The notes below the pieces were generated by a model, which saw only the letters and a list, made by a program, of their open reading frames with translations, was not told where the DNA came from and searched no databases. The translations under genes and the position numbers were made by a program. Shown here piece after piece: positions 25,085 to 33,291 of a stretch of DNA of 64,000 nucleotides. How positions within the stretch are numbered: the stretch's first letter is position 1; every line of letters starts with the position of its first letter. The DNA lies in the NCBI GenBank assembly GCA_963730305.1, contig CAVSRB010000006.1, forward strand, positions 254,633 to 318,632, in the 5' to 3' direction. The DNA is from CAMYMQ01 sp963730305. Lineage in GTDB: Bacteria > Pseudomonadota > Alphaproteobacteria > Bin65.

Positions 25085-27056
25085 TCAGCCCGCCGGCACC
25101 TCCAGCTGCCCCTTGATGATCTTCTTGGTCGGCGTCATCGGGAACTCGTCGACCACGACCAGCCGTTCGGGCAGCTTGTTCTTGGCGATCTTGTGCTCGA
25201 GCAGATAGGCGCACAGGCTGTCCAACGTCGGTTCGTCATGGCCGGGCTTGAGTGAGACGAAGGCGCAGGCCTTCTCGCCCAGCACCGGGTCGGGCATCGG
25301 CACGACCGCCGACATGATCACCGCGGGGTGGGCGTCGAGCAGGTCCTCGATGTCGCGCGGGTTGAACTTGACGCCACCGCGGTTGATCACGTCCTTGATC
25401 CGGCCGGTGATCGCCACCGCGCCGTCGGCCGACTTCGTGGCGAGGTCGCCCGAGCGGAAGAAGTGGTCGGCGGTGAAGGCCGCCTTGTTGGCCGCCTCGT
25501 TCTTGTAGTAGCCGGGGAAGAGCAGGGGGCCGCGGATCTGCAGCTCGCCTTCCTCGCCGGCGGGCATCTCCTGGTTGGTCTCCGGGTCGGCGATGCGGAT
25601 CTCGGTGCCGGGGCTGGCCCGGCCGGCGGAAACCGCCGACACCTCGAGGCCGTCCTTGGGCCGCGAATAGAGGCCGGCCTGGGTCTCGGTCATGCCCCAG
25701 AGCTGGGTGACGGCGCAGCCGGGGAGCTGCTCGGCGGTCCAGCGCACCAGCTCCTCGGGACAGGCGCTGCCCGACATGATCATCATCTTGAGCGACGTGA
25801 GGTCGTGCTTGTCGATCAGCCCCATCGCCCGGATCGCGGCGAAATGGGCCGGCGCGGTCCACAGCGCGGTCGGCTTGTCGCGCTCGACCGTGGCGACCAG
25901 GTCCGGCGGGGTGAACACCGGCAGCATGACGGAGCAGGCGCCGGCGGCAATTGCAACGTGGAAGCTGTAGAGGCCGAACAGGTGGCTGAGCGGTGCGGCC
26001 GACAGGATCGCGTCGTCGGCGGTCAGCTCGTGCTCGGGCGCGCCCATCCGGGCGTTCGACAGCATGTTGTGGTAGCTGAGCGGCACCGCCTTGGGCGCCG
26101 AGGTGGTGCCCGAGGTGAACAGCAGCAGGAACGGGTCGGACGCGACCGGGCTGGTCTCCGGCTCGGCGTCGACGTCGCTCTCGATCAGCTCGGTCAGCGA
26201 CAGCGCGCCGTCGACCGGCGGGCCCAGCGCGATGACGTGGTCGAGGCTCTCCAGCTTGTCGAGCATGCCCAGCACGGTCGCGGCCGGCGACCAGTCCTTG
26301 GCCTCGGACAGGCAGACGATCGCGCGCGAGCGGCCGTGGTTGACCAGGGTCTCGATCTCGGCGGCGCGGTAGGGCATGTGGATCGTGTTCATCACCCCGC
26401 CGATCCGGGTGATCGCCAGGAAGGCGATCATGTATTCGGGGATGTTGGGGAGCTGGACCGAGACCACCTCGCCGTGGCGGACGCCGAGGTTGTAGAGGGC
26501 GCGGGACAGCCGGTCGGCCTGGTCGGCCAGTTCGGCCCAGGAGATGACCCGGTCGCCATGGCGAAGCGCGGGCGCGTCGGGCCGCTCGGCGGCGTGCTTG
26601 TCGAGCCACTGGGTGAGCGTGTCGCCGCGCCACCAGCCCTGGTCGACATAGGTCTTGGCCAGCTCGGGCGGGTAGTGCATCGCCGCGCGCAGGTCGAGCG
26701 CGTCCTGGCTGAACGTGAAGTGGTCGAGGTGCGGGGTGAACCGCTCGGTCGCGGAAGCGCTGGCCGCCGCCCAGCTCGAGCAGGCGCGGATAGTGGCCGG
26801 TGTGGAAGCGGCGGCGCTCCAGCATGGTGCGGATGAACAGCACCTGGTTGCGGGTCAGGCCGATCTTCTCGGCGATCTGCTCGTCGGTCAGGCCCATGTT
26901 CGCGCGCTGGCGCTCGACCTCGTCCCAGTCCTTCTTGCGGTAGGGATCGCCCTCGCGGACCTGGTGGTTGTGGGAGAGCCGGAAGATCGTGTCGCCGAAG
27001 GTCTCGATCATCTCTTCGGTGATGCCGATCTGCTGGCGCGTGAAGCCTCGGGCCAT
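25085..27056 (-). CDS. Adenylate-forming CoA ligase with N-terminal HTH-like domain, one-base insertion
   Basis: From 26680 on, the C-terminal 531 residues are a complete class I ligase: LLLFTSGTTSAPKAVPLSYH, QLWGMTETQAGLYSR, FRSGDLATKSADGAVAITGR and TPTKKIIKGQLEV. In frame before it, after removing one G of 26747-26748, the reading goes back through RFTPHLDHFTFSQDALDLRA into an N-terminal segment starting MARGFTRQQIGITEEMIE. That segment contains MGLTDEQIAEKIGLTRNQVL, a helix-turn-helix-like stretch. The repaired protein has 656 residues. Whether the HTH binds DNA or is a structural domain is unknown. The iron-sulfur gene ends 54 bases upstream of its start. Confidence 0.8.
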
Positions 27057-27110
27057 TTCTTCAATGCCTCCAGATGCTCCCTTCCCGTGTGACGGGCGGG
27101 AGGTGGTCTC

Positions 27111-28061
27111 TTATTCAGCGGCGGCCTTGGGCGCCTCGGCCGCGCTGCGGCGCTGCTCCTCGGCCGCGTCGAAGCGCAGGATCGGGTCGGCCAGCGGCGC
27201 CTTGGTCGCGATCGGGCACACCCGCATGCACTCGAAGCACTGGGCGAGCAGCCCGCCGGAGCCGACCGACAGCTTGTACCAGAGCATCTTGTTGTCGGGA
27301 TCGAACAGCGCGTCCTCCCGCGCCGCCTCGTCGGTGGCGTTGACCGCGTCCATGATCGCCGCCGGCACGGTCTCGTACTGCTGGGTCATCTCGGCGCAGG
27401 CGGCCATGTCGTAGCGCATCACCTTCTGGTCGCCGGTCTCGGTGTCGACCTCGCCGTCGAGGCACTGGACCGGGCAGAACTTCATGCACGGCGTCCGGCC
27501 GATCGACTTGTACATGTTCACGCAGGACGGCGCCGGGCAGGGGTTGGCGGCGAGCGGCGCGTCCGGCTCCAGCTCCAGCTCGGTGAACACGCTGGCGAAA
27601 TACATGTAGCCATAGTCCGGGTGGAGCAGGATGTCGCCGGCCAGCGAGCGCGCGCCGATGCCGGCGAGCTCGGCATGGACCTTGAGGCTCTGCATCGGCA
27701 CCCTGGGGCCCGAATCCGGGTCCATGTCCGGCGGGCAGTAGATCGAGGGGATGCCGAACTTGTTCTCGATGAAGAAGGCGGCGCCGTAGGCGATGGTGTA
27801 GGCGCGGGTCTCGGTCGAGCCGAAATAGCCGAGCGCCTTGGCCGGCACCGACCAGGCGCCCTGGGTCTGGCCGCCGACGCCCAGCGAGATCACCGACTTG
27901 ACCCGCGGCATCATGTCGGCCGGCCGGTGGCCCGGCGGGCAGATGCGGTTGATCGCGTCGAGGTCGGCGACCCCCGCGACCAGCGCGCCCTTGCGCTTGC
28001 AGTAGTCGAGGATCGCGGTCTTCGCGGCGACCGGGTCGATCTCGCGTGTCGGTTTGGCCAT
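27111..28061 (-). CDS. 4Fe-4S double-cluster protein (QueG/reductive-dehalogenase-like)
   Basis: A 316-residue protein without signal peptide. The C-terminal half has two cysteine groups: CPAPSC with PCMKFCPVQC at about residues 175-200, and a second group QCFECMRVCPI around residue 277. The N-terminal half (YCKRKGALVAGVADLDAINR) resembles that of QueG and reductive dehalogenases, but there is no clear cobalamin motif and the protein is shorter. It may donate electrons to, or itself reduce, a ring or CoA thioester. It shares an operon with the downstream CoA ligase and is preceded by a MarR-type operator. The function is not established. Confidence 0.75.
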   Translation of the reverse strand: MAKPTREIDPVAAKTAILDYCKRKGALVAGVADLDAINRICPPGHRPADMMPRVKSVISLGVGGQTQGAWSVPAKALGYFGSTETRAYTIAYGAAFFIENKFGIPSIYCPPDMDPDSGPRVPMQSLKVHAELAGIGARSLAGDILLHPDYGYMYFASVFTELELEPDAPLAANPCPAPSCVNMYKSIGRTPCMKFCPVQCLDGEVDTETGDQKVMRYDMAACAEMTQQYETVPAAIMDAVNATDEAAREDALFDPDNKMLWYKLSVGSGGLLAQCFECMRVCPIATKAPLADPILRFDAAEEQRRSAAEAPKAAAE

Positions 28062-28111
28062 GGCTACGCTCCCGTGACGAGTGAGGGCAGGTTAGCGGGA
28101 TACGTTTTATG

Positions 28112-28126
28112 CGTCAATAATTGACG
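28112..28126. promoter_or_regulatory. Palindromic operator candidate before the iron-sulfur protein gene
   Basis: CGTCAAT-A-ATTGACG is a perfect 7+7 palindrome 51 bases upstream of the iron-sulfur gene start and 13 bases after the marR stop. The size and place fit a MarR dimer site controlling the iron-sulfur/ligase operon. Confidence 0.55.
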
Positions 28127-28138
28127 TGTAAGATAATA

Positions 28139-28711
28139 TTATTCCTCGGGCACCGCGTTCAGCCGGTCGCGCAGCTTGCCCATCAGTACCTTGAGCTGGG
28201 CCATCTCCGCCGGCGTGAAGGCGCCGAAACATTGCGACGTCCAGCGCGCGTGGGCGCGCGCCATGTCCTGATAGAGCGCCCGGCCCTTGGGCGTGATGAA
28301 GACGATCTCGCGCCGCCGGTCGCGGGCGTCGGGGACGCGGGTGACCAGTCCCTCGTCGAGCATGCGGGTGATCAGGCGGGTGATGTTGCCCGCCGACGCG
28401 ATCATCCGCTCGGCCAGGGAGCCGACCGGCAGGCCGCCGTCGCCTTCCAGGTCGAGATGATTGAGCACGTCGAAGCGCGGCAGGCTCTGGCCGAACTCGC
28501 GGGCGAACAGCTTGTTGAGGTCGCGCTCGAGCGGCAGCACCGCCTTGACCACCTGCAGCCAGGTGCGGATCTGCTCGCGCTGGGCTTCGGCGAAGTCCAC
28601 CGGACCGGCAGTGTCCCGCGGGGGCAGGGGGCGTCTGGTCAAGGGGCCGGCGGGCATGGTGCAGGCGCGCTCATCGGTTGCGTCGTCTCGCGGCCGCGCT
28701 CGCGGCGGCAT
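28139..28711 (-). CDS. MarR family transcriptional regulator
   Basis: A MarR winged-helix protein of up to 190 residues. SLPRFDVLNHLDLEGDGG leads into LAERMIASAGNITRLITRML, the recognition helix, and LVTRVPDARDRRREIVFITP, the wing. A second methionine 18 codons in (28657) starts before a Pro/Arg-rich stretch and may be the real start. It lies upstream of, and in the same direction as, the iron-sulfur and ligase genes, with a 15-bp palindrome between, so it probably represses them. It is closely similar in layout to the MarR at 34588-35148, including the SAGNIT / SGNIT helix. Confidence 0.88.
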   Translation of the reverse strand: MPPRARPRDDATDERACTMPAGPLTRRPLPPRDTAGPVDFAEAQREQIRTWLQVVKAVLPLERDLNKLFAREFGQSLPRFDVLNHLDLEGDGGLPVGSLAERMIASAGNITRLITRMLDEGLVTRVPDARDRRREIVFITPKGRALYQDMARAHARWTSQCFGAFTPAEMAQLKVLMGKLRDRLNAVPEE

Positions 28712-28836
28712 GGAGACTAATACGGTTCGCCGCCCGGTGAAAAGACGGCTGCGCCGGTCGGCCGCGTCCCATCCGCCGGCGGCCCGGGGCTCGGGGGGTG
28801 GCTTTTCCGCGGCGGCCGACTAAGTGCACATCCAGG

Positions 28837-29754
28837 ATGCCGAATGATCACCGACACGGCCGCCCGGTCACGCTGCTCGACGGGGGCATGGGCGAGGAGC
28901 TGCGCCGACGCAGCCCGGCGGGCGACCACCCGCTGTGGTCGGCGCAGGTCATGATCGAGGCGCCGGATGTCGTTCGGGCGCTGCATCGCGACTATATCGA
29001 CGCCGGCGCCGACGTCATCACCGCCAACACCTATGCCATCGTCCGGCGGCGGCTGGCCGCGGCGGGCATCGAGGACCGGTATGCGGACCTCCTGCGCACC
29101 GCGGCGCGGCTCGCCGTGGAGGCGCGCGACACGGCCGGGCGGGACACGCTCATCGCCGGCGCGCTGCCGCCGCTCTATGGCAGCTACCGTCCCGATTGCG
29201 TCCGCCCGTTCGACGAGATCGAGCCGCTCTATCGGGAGCAGGCCGAGCTGCTGGCGCCGTCGGTCGACCTGTTCGTGTGCGAGACCATGTCCAGCATCGA
29301 GGAGGCCCGGGCGGCGGTGACCGGCGCGATGGGGACCGGAAAGCCGATCTGGGTCGCATGGTCCCTGGACGACGCCGGGACGCTGCGCAGCGGCGAGACC
29401 GTCGAGGCTGCCGTCGCGTCGCTGGCGGACCTGCCGGTCGACGCCTTCCTCGCCAACTGCTGTTCGCCGGAGAGCATCACCGCGGCAATGCCGACCTTGT
29501 CGCGGATGGCCGGCGACCGGCCGGCGGGCGGGTACGCCAACGGCTTCGCCGCGATTCCCGCCGACTGGACGATCGAGGGCGGGGCCGATGCGCTCGGCGC
29601 CCGCGGCGACCTCGGCCCCGAGGCCTATCTCGACCACGTCGCCGCGTGGATCGACCGCGGCGCCCGGATCGTCGGCGGCTGCTGCCGGATCGGTCCGGCG
29701 CACATCGCCGCGATCGACGCCTACCGACGCGAGCACCGTCGGATAGGAAATTGA
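28837..29754 (+). CDS. Homocysteine S-methyltransferase family protein
   Basis: A 305-residue (beta/alpha)8 methyltransferase of the HMT/BHMT family. It starts TLLDGGMGEELRRR, has ADVITANTYAIVRRRL, and bears the zinc cysteines in FLANCCSPE and IVGGCCRIGP. Family members move a methyl group from S-methylmethionine, betaine or another donor to homocysteine. The start MPNDHR at 28837 is preceded by CCAGG; the longer open frame upstream lacks a site. It is divergent from marR. Confidence 0.87.
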   Translation: MPNDHRHGRPVTLLDGGMGEELRRRSPAGDHPLWSAQVMIEAPDVVRALHRDYIDAGADVITANTYAIVRRRLAAAGIEDRYADLLRTAARLAVEARDTAGRDTLIAGALPPLYGSYRPDCVRPFDEIEPLYREQAELLAPSVDLFVCETMSSIEEARAAVTGAMGTGKPIWVAWSLDDAGTLRSGETVEAAVASLADLPVDAFLANCCSPESITAAMPTLSRMAGDRPAGGYANGFAAIPADWTIEGGADALGARGDLGPEAYLDHVAAWIDRGARIVGGCCRIGPAHIAAIDAYRREHRRIGN

Positions 29755-29800
29755 GGGCGTCGGCGGGTCGGGCGTTGCGTGCCGAGCCGAGGTCCCTGCG

Positions 29801-30490
29801 CTACTCCGGGTCGCCGGCGCTCAGGTAGTCCCACATCCGCTCGTAGATGCGGCCGGTGCCGACGGCGCGGGCCTCGGCTTCCGCCTGGCTCATGGTCGGC
29901 GCGTCGTCCGCCTGGCCGCAGCGCAGCACCTCGAGCTCGACCCGGGCGGCATCCTCCAGGTACCAGGTGAACACCACCGCCTGCTCCAGGCTCTCGCCCG
30001 CCGTGACCGCGCCGTTGCCGCGCATGACCACGGCCCGGCCGCCACCGAGCGCCTCGGCGACCCCGACCGCCTGTTCGTCGGAGCGGATCAGCTGCGGGTC
30101 GTCCCACAGCGCCGGCGCCGGCGCGAAATAGGAGCCGAAGCCGTGGCGCGGCCGGGGCGTCCGCCGCATGGTCGACAGCGCCATCACGTTCGGCGGCATC
30201 GTCCGGCACACCCCGCCGACCTCGGGCCGGCGCTGGTAGATGCGCTGGTGGATGCGGACCTCGCCGAGCACGCCGTCGGGCAGCGGGCCGTCGACGGGGA
30301 CGACCGCGCCGGCCTCGCCCGGCGCGATCAGGCCCATCGGCTGGGGCGCGCAGACCAGGAAGGAGTCGGCGTCGATGCGGGCGCTGCAATGGCCGTAGGC
30401 ATGGACCAGGCCGGCCCGGCCGAGCGCGCGGGCAGCCTTGCGCACGAGGACCTGGAGCGCCTCGGGCGCCGGGGATGCTGGATCGGGCAT
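29801..30490 (-). CDS. Class II aldolase/adducin-fold protein with altered metal site
   Basis: A 229-residue class II aldolase-fold protein: YGHCSARIDADSF near the N-terminus, GEVRIHQRIYQRRPEVGGVC, and VVMRGNGAVTAGESLEQAV. In aldolases of this family the metal is held by three histidines, two in an HTH motif and one in NHG or GHG. Here those positions read CRTM and RGNG, so all three appear substituted; the catalytic-type Glu in GEVRIH is kept. Canonical zinc aldolase activity is therefore doubtful. It is the third gene of a MetF-VOC-aldolase set, 38 bases after VOC. The start MPDPASP is chosen over a longer one 25 codons upstream that overlaps the VOC gene. Confidence 0.8.
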   Translation of the reverse strand: MPDPASPAPEALQVLVRKAARALGRAGLVHAYGHCSARIDADSFLVCAPQPMGLIAPGEAGAVVPVDGPLPDGVLGEVRIHQRIYQRRPEVGGVCRTMPPNVMALSTMRRTPRPRHGFGSYFAPAPALWDDPQLIRSDEQAVGVAEALGGGRAVVMRGNGAVTAGESLEQAVVFTWYLEDAARVELEVLRCGQADDAPTMSQAEAEARAVGTGRIYERMWDYLSAGDPE

Positions 30491-30528
30491 GGTGGAACTG
30501 CTCGTGGGCGGAAGACGCCGAGCGGCGG

Positions 30529-31386
30529 CTATTGGAACTCGGGGATGTCGGGCTTCGAGCCCCACACGCAGAAGGAGGCGGCCTCCAGCGGGAACTGGCG
30601 CGGCCGGTAGGTGGCCTCGTCCTCGACGATGAAGCGGTCGCTGTTGGAATACTCGTAGACCATGCCGTCGTGGCCCTCGAAATAGACGAAGTAGCCGCCC
30701 GAGGTCGCGTGGCGGCCGGGGCCGAAGACGATCCGGATCTGGTTCTCCTGCAGGAAGTACCAGCTCCGCATCACGTCATCGATGCTGTCGACCTGGTGGT
30801 TGATGTGCTGGACGCCGGGCCGGTCGGTCGGGAACAGGGCGAACTGGTGGTGGATGTCCTTGACCCGCAACAGCGGCGCGCCGCCGATCCAGTCGCTCAC
30901 CCGGGCGTTGAAGTGCCGGGTCCAGAAGGCCTCGTCGCGCGCCGGGTCGGTGCTGTTGAGGCCGATGTGGCCGAGCCCGGTGACGCCGGCGTCCCGGCTC
31001 GGGAAATAGCGGCGGTTGGCCTCGTGCGGCCGGACGACCAGCTCCAGGCGGTTGCCGGTCGGGTCCCTGAGCCACAGGAAGTCCTCGACCGCGCGGTCGG
31101 CGGCTTCCTCCGCCGTGCCCCGGTGGCACTCGACGCCGGCCGCCGTCAGCTCGTCCATCGCGGCGTCGAGGCCGTCCCAGTCCTTCATCTCGATGCCGAC
31201 CATGTGGTCGCGCTCGTCGCCCTCGAAGTAGCACAGCGAGTGGTGGCGGTGGTTGCTGCGCAGCTTGAGCCGGTCGCGGCTGCGCTCGATCGGCTGCAGG
31301 CCGACGATCTCGGTGGTGAAGCGCTCGGCGCCGGCAAGGTCGCGGGTGCCGAGGCGGACGTAGGCGAGGTCGCGTAGCTCGATCAT
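30529..31386 (-). CDS. Two-domain VOC extradiol-dioxygenase-like protein
   Basis: A 285-residue protein with two VOC modules, the layout of 2,3-dihydroxybiphenyl 1,2-dioxygenases. The N-terminal module begins ELRDLAYVRLGTRDLAGAER. The C-terminal module carries candidate iron ligands: His in VTGLGHIGLNSTD, His in VQHINHQVDSIDD and Glu in VYEYSNSDRF. The protein could cleave a catechol-type ring or rearrange a related substrate. GGGAGGA precedes the ATG. It follows MetF and precedes the aldolase-like gene on the same strand. Confidence 0.85.
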   Translation of the reverse strand: MIELRDLAYVRLGTRDLAGAERFTTEIVGLQPIERSRDRLKLRSNHRHHSLCYFEGDERDHMVGIEMKDWDGLDAAMDELTAAGVECHRGTAEEAADRAVEDFLWLRDPTGNRLELVVRPHEANRRYFPSRDAGVTGLGHIGLNSTDPARDEAFWTRHFNARVSDWIGGAPLLRVKDIHHQFALFPTDRPGVQHINHQVDSIDDVMRSWYFLQENQIRIVFGPGRHATSGGYFVYFEGHDGMVYEYSNSDRFIVEDEATYRPRQFPLEAASFCVWGSKPDIPEFQ

Positions 31387-31495
31387 GGTTGTTCCTCCCG
31401 CCGACCGTGACCGGCCGCGCGCGTCGTGGTTCCCCCCGATTGTAACGGGATCGGCCGCCCGCGGTCCAACCGGCGCGTGCGCCCTACCGCGGCCC

Positions 31496-32425
31496 CTAGC
31501 GCGGCATGGTCGGCCGGTCGTCGAGGATGCCCGAGCGCTCGATCACCTCGGCCATCGCCTTCTCCTGGCGCGGGGCCATCAGGTGGATGCCGCGGACGCC
31601 GGGGATCTCCTGCATCTCCTGGATCAGCTCGGCGCAGATCTTCATGCCTTCCTCGCGTTCGTCCTCGGCGCCTTCGAGGCGCTTGATCAGGGGCTCGGGG
31701 ATCGACACGCCCCACAGGTTGGCGTCCATCCACTTGGCCTGCTTGGCCGACGCGAGCGGGCCGATGCCGATCAGGAAGGGCAGCTTCTCGGTGACGCCGA
31801 AGTCGGCGAGCCGCGCCATGTAGGCGCGGCAGATGTCGAGGTCGAAGCAGTACTGGGTCTGGGCGAAGTCGGCCCCGGCCGCGATCTTGGCCTGGAGCGC
31901 CTTGGGCTCCCAGTCGGGCTTGGGCACCATCGGCGCGTCGGCGCAGCCGATGAACAGCTTCGGCGCGACCTTGATCTCCCGGCCCGAGTTGAGCTGGCCC
32001 TCGTCGCGCATCTTCTTCGCCAGCGCCATCAGCGCCGCCGAATCGAGGTCGAACACGGGCTTGGCGTCCGGCTCCTCGCCGTTCTTGGGGTCGTCGCCGG
32101 TCAGGCACAGGATGTTGGGGATGCCGAGCGCGCCGGCGCCGAGCAGGTCGCCCTGGAGCGCGATCCGGTTGCGGTCGCGCACGGTGAACTGGAGGACGGG
32201 CTCGATGCCCTCGTGCATCATCATGCCGGCGAGCACGAGGCTCGACAGGTGCGGCTTGGCGGTGGCGCCGTCGGTGACGTTGACGGCGTCGGCGAGGCCG
32301 CGCAGCGGCGCGACCTGGTCGATCAGGGGCGCGGCGTCGGTGGTCGCGGTGGGCGTGGTCTCGGCGGTCACGGCGAACGCGCCCGCCGTCAGCACCCGTT
32401 CCAGCCGTCCCTCGGATTTCGCCAT
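31496..32425 (-). CDS. Methylenetetrahydrofolate reductase family protein (MetF-like)
   Basis: A 309-residue flavin-dependent TIM-barrel protein. AVTAETTPTATT carries the conserved Glu position of MetF; NILCLTGDDPKNG, FAQTQYCFDLDICRAYM and WGVSIPEPLIKRLEG are the usual later landmarks. It would convert methylene-THF to methyl-THF or the reverse. Placement next to ring-modifying genes is reminiscent of the THF-dependent O-demethylation loci of sphingomonads (ligM-ligH-metF), though no LigM or LigH is seen here. The gap to the VOC gene is 109 bp. Confidence 0.87.
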   Translation of the reverse strand: MAKSEGRLERVLTAGAFAVTAETTPTATTDAAPLIDQVAPLRGLADAVNVTDGATAKPHLSSLVLAGMMMHEGIEPVLQFTVRDRNRIALQGDLLGAGALGIPNILCLTGDDPKNGEEPDAKPVFDLDSAALMALAKKMRDEGQLNSGREIKVAPKLFIGCADAPMVPKPDWEPKALQAKIAAGADFAQTQYCFDLDICRAYMARLADFGVTEKLPFLIGIGPLASAKQAKWMDANLWGVSIPEPLIKRLEGAEDEREEGMKICAELIQEMQEIPGVRGIHLMAPRQEKAMAEVIERSGILDDRPTMPR

Positions 32426-32557
32426 TCTCGCGCCCCTCCCGTTCGTTCTTGGAGGCGCGATAATGGCATTCGATCAACCGGGCGAGAACCACAAACCGGC
32501 CCACGCGCCGGCGTGGGGCGGCGGCTGGTTCGCGATATTGGGCAGGATGGGACGGCG

Positions 32558-32833
32558 CTAGCGCGGCCCGGCGGCGGGGGCGATCTGCTTGTCGAGGTCG
32601 CGGTACTTGTCCTCGATCCGGTCGTCGACGACGACGGTGGTCCCCGGCCAGACCGCCTTCTTCCACGCGGCCTCGACCCGCTGGCCCGAGTCGGCGACGA
32701 TGCGGCGGCCGTTGTGGGTCACGCTGTCGTAGACGAAATAGCCGATGACCAGCAGGACGGCGATCAGCGCCGAGAACTCGATCATGGTGGATCCGCTCAC
32801 GCAGCGCGCGAGGTGTTTGAAACGGCCGAGCAT
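32558..32833 (-). CDS. Flp/type IVb prepilin-like small membrane protein
   Basis: A 91-residue protein with a short basic leader MLGRFKHLARCVSGS followed by TMIEFSALIAVLLVIGYFVY, which mirrors the prepilin cleavage pattern G/ATAIEY with Glu at +5 and one hydrophobic helix. The polar tail of about 50 residues is longer than in Flp pilins and resembles pseudopilins of the Tad system. No tad or cpa assembly genes are in the window. Confidence 0.6.
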   Translation of the reverse strand: MLGRFKHLARCVSGSTMIEFSALIAVLLVIGYFVYDSVTHNGRRIVADSGQRVEAAWKKAVWPGTTVVVDDRIEDKYRDLDKQIAPAAGPR

Positions 32834-33104
32834 GCGAACCCCCTCGGTTCGGAAGGCTTATGGTAAAACCAGCCTAACCGGGCAGGGTTAACATTCCCCT
32901 AAGCCGTGCCTATTCGATGGGCGAACGCGCGCGGCAACGCGGTCGCAGCGGGCTTGGTCCAGTGCGATCGGGGCTCCGAAATGGCGACGGATGCGCGCAC
33001 ACGGGCGCGGCGACCGCGTCAGGGCGCGATCGCCGGTTCAGATCAGGGCGAGGCCGTTCGTGTGAAGCCGGCCGATTGGCCGGCGGCGGCTCGGGCGCGG
33101 TCGG

Positions 33105-33212
33105 CTAGCCGACCAGACCGCTGGCGGCCGCCACTTCGGCGGCGAGCGGGCCGGCGGCCAGGTAGAGCGCCAGGCCGATGATGATGATGGACAGGGTGCG
33201 AATGGCACGCAT
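33105..33212 (-). CDS. Tiny hydrophobic peptide (35 residues)
   Basis: An ATG at 33212 opens a 35-residue frame reading MRAIRTLSIIIIGLALYLAA, then a short Ala-rich tail. It is one membrane helix or a signal peptide. GAGGGTTTT lies before the start, similar to the leader of the pilin-like gene. No homologue is recognised. It may be a real small membrane peptide of the same locus or a chance frame in GC-rich sequence. Confidence 0.4.
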   Translation of the reverse strand: MRAIRTLSIIIIGLALYLAAGPLAAEVAAASGLVG

Positions 33213-33291
33213 GGCTAAAACCCTCAGTTACAGTCCCCGGTAAGAACCGTAGCGAGGGAGGGATTAAGAAAGCCCTAACGCCCGGCAGGCC

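Noticed and set aside
28601..28660. Longer N-terminus of the MarR protein at 28711
   Set aside because: Not rejected outright; the first 18 residues are Arg/Pro-rich and may be non-coding, so the shorter start at 28657 is noted as an alternative.
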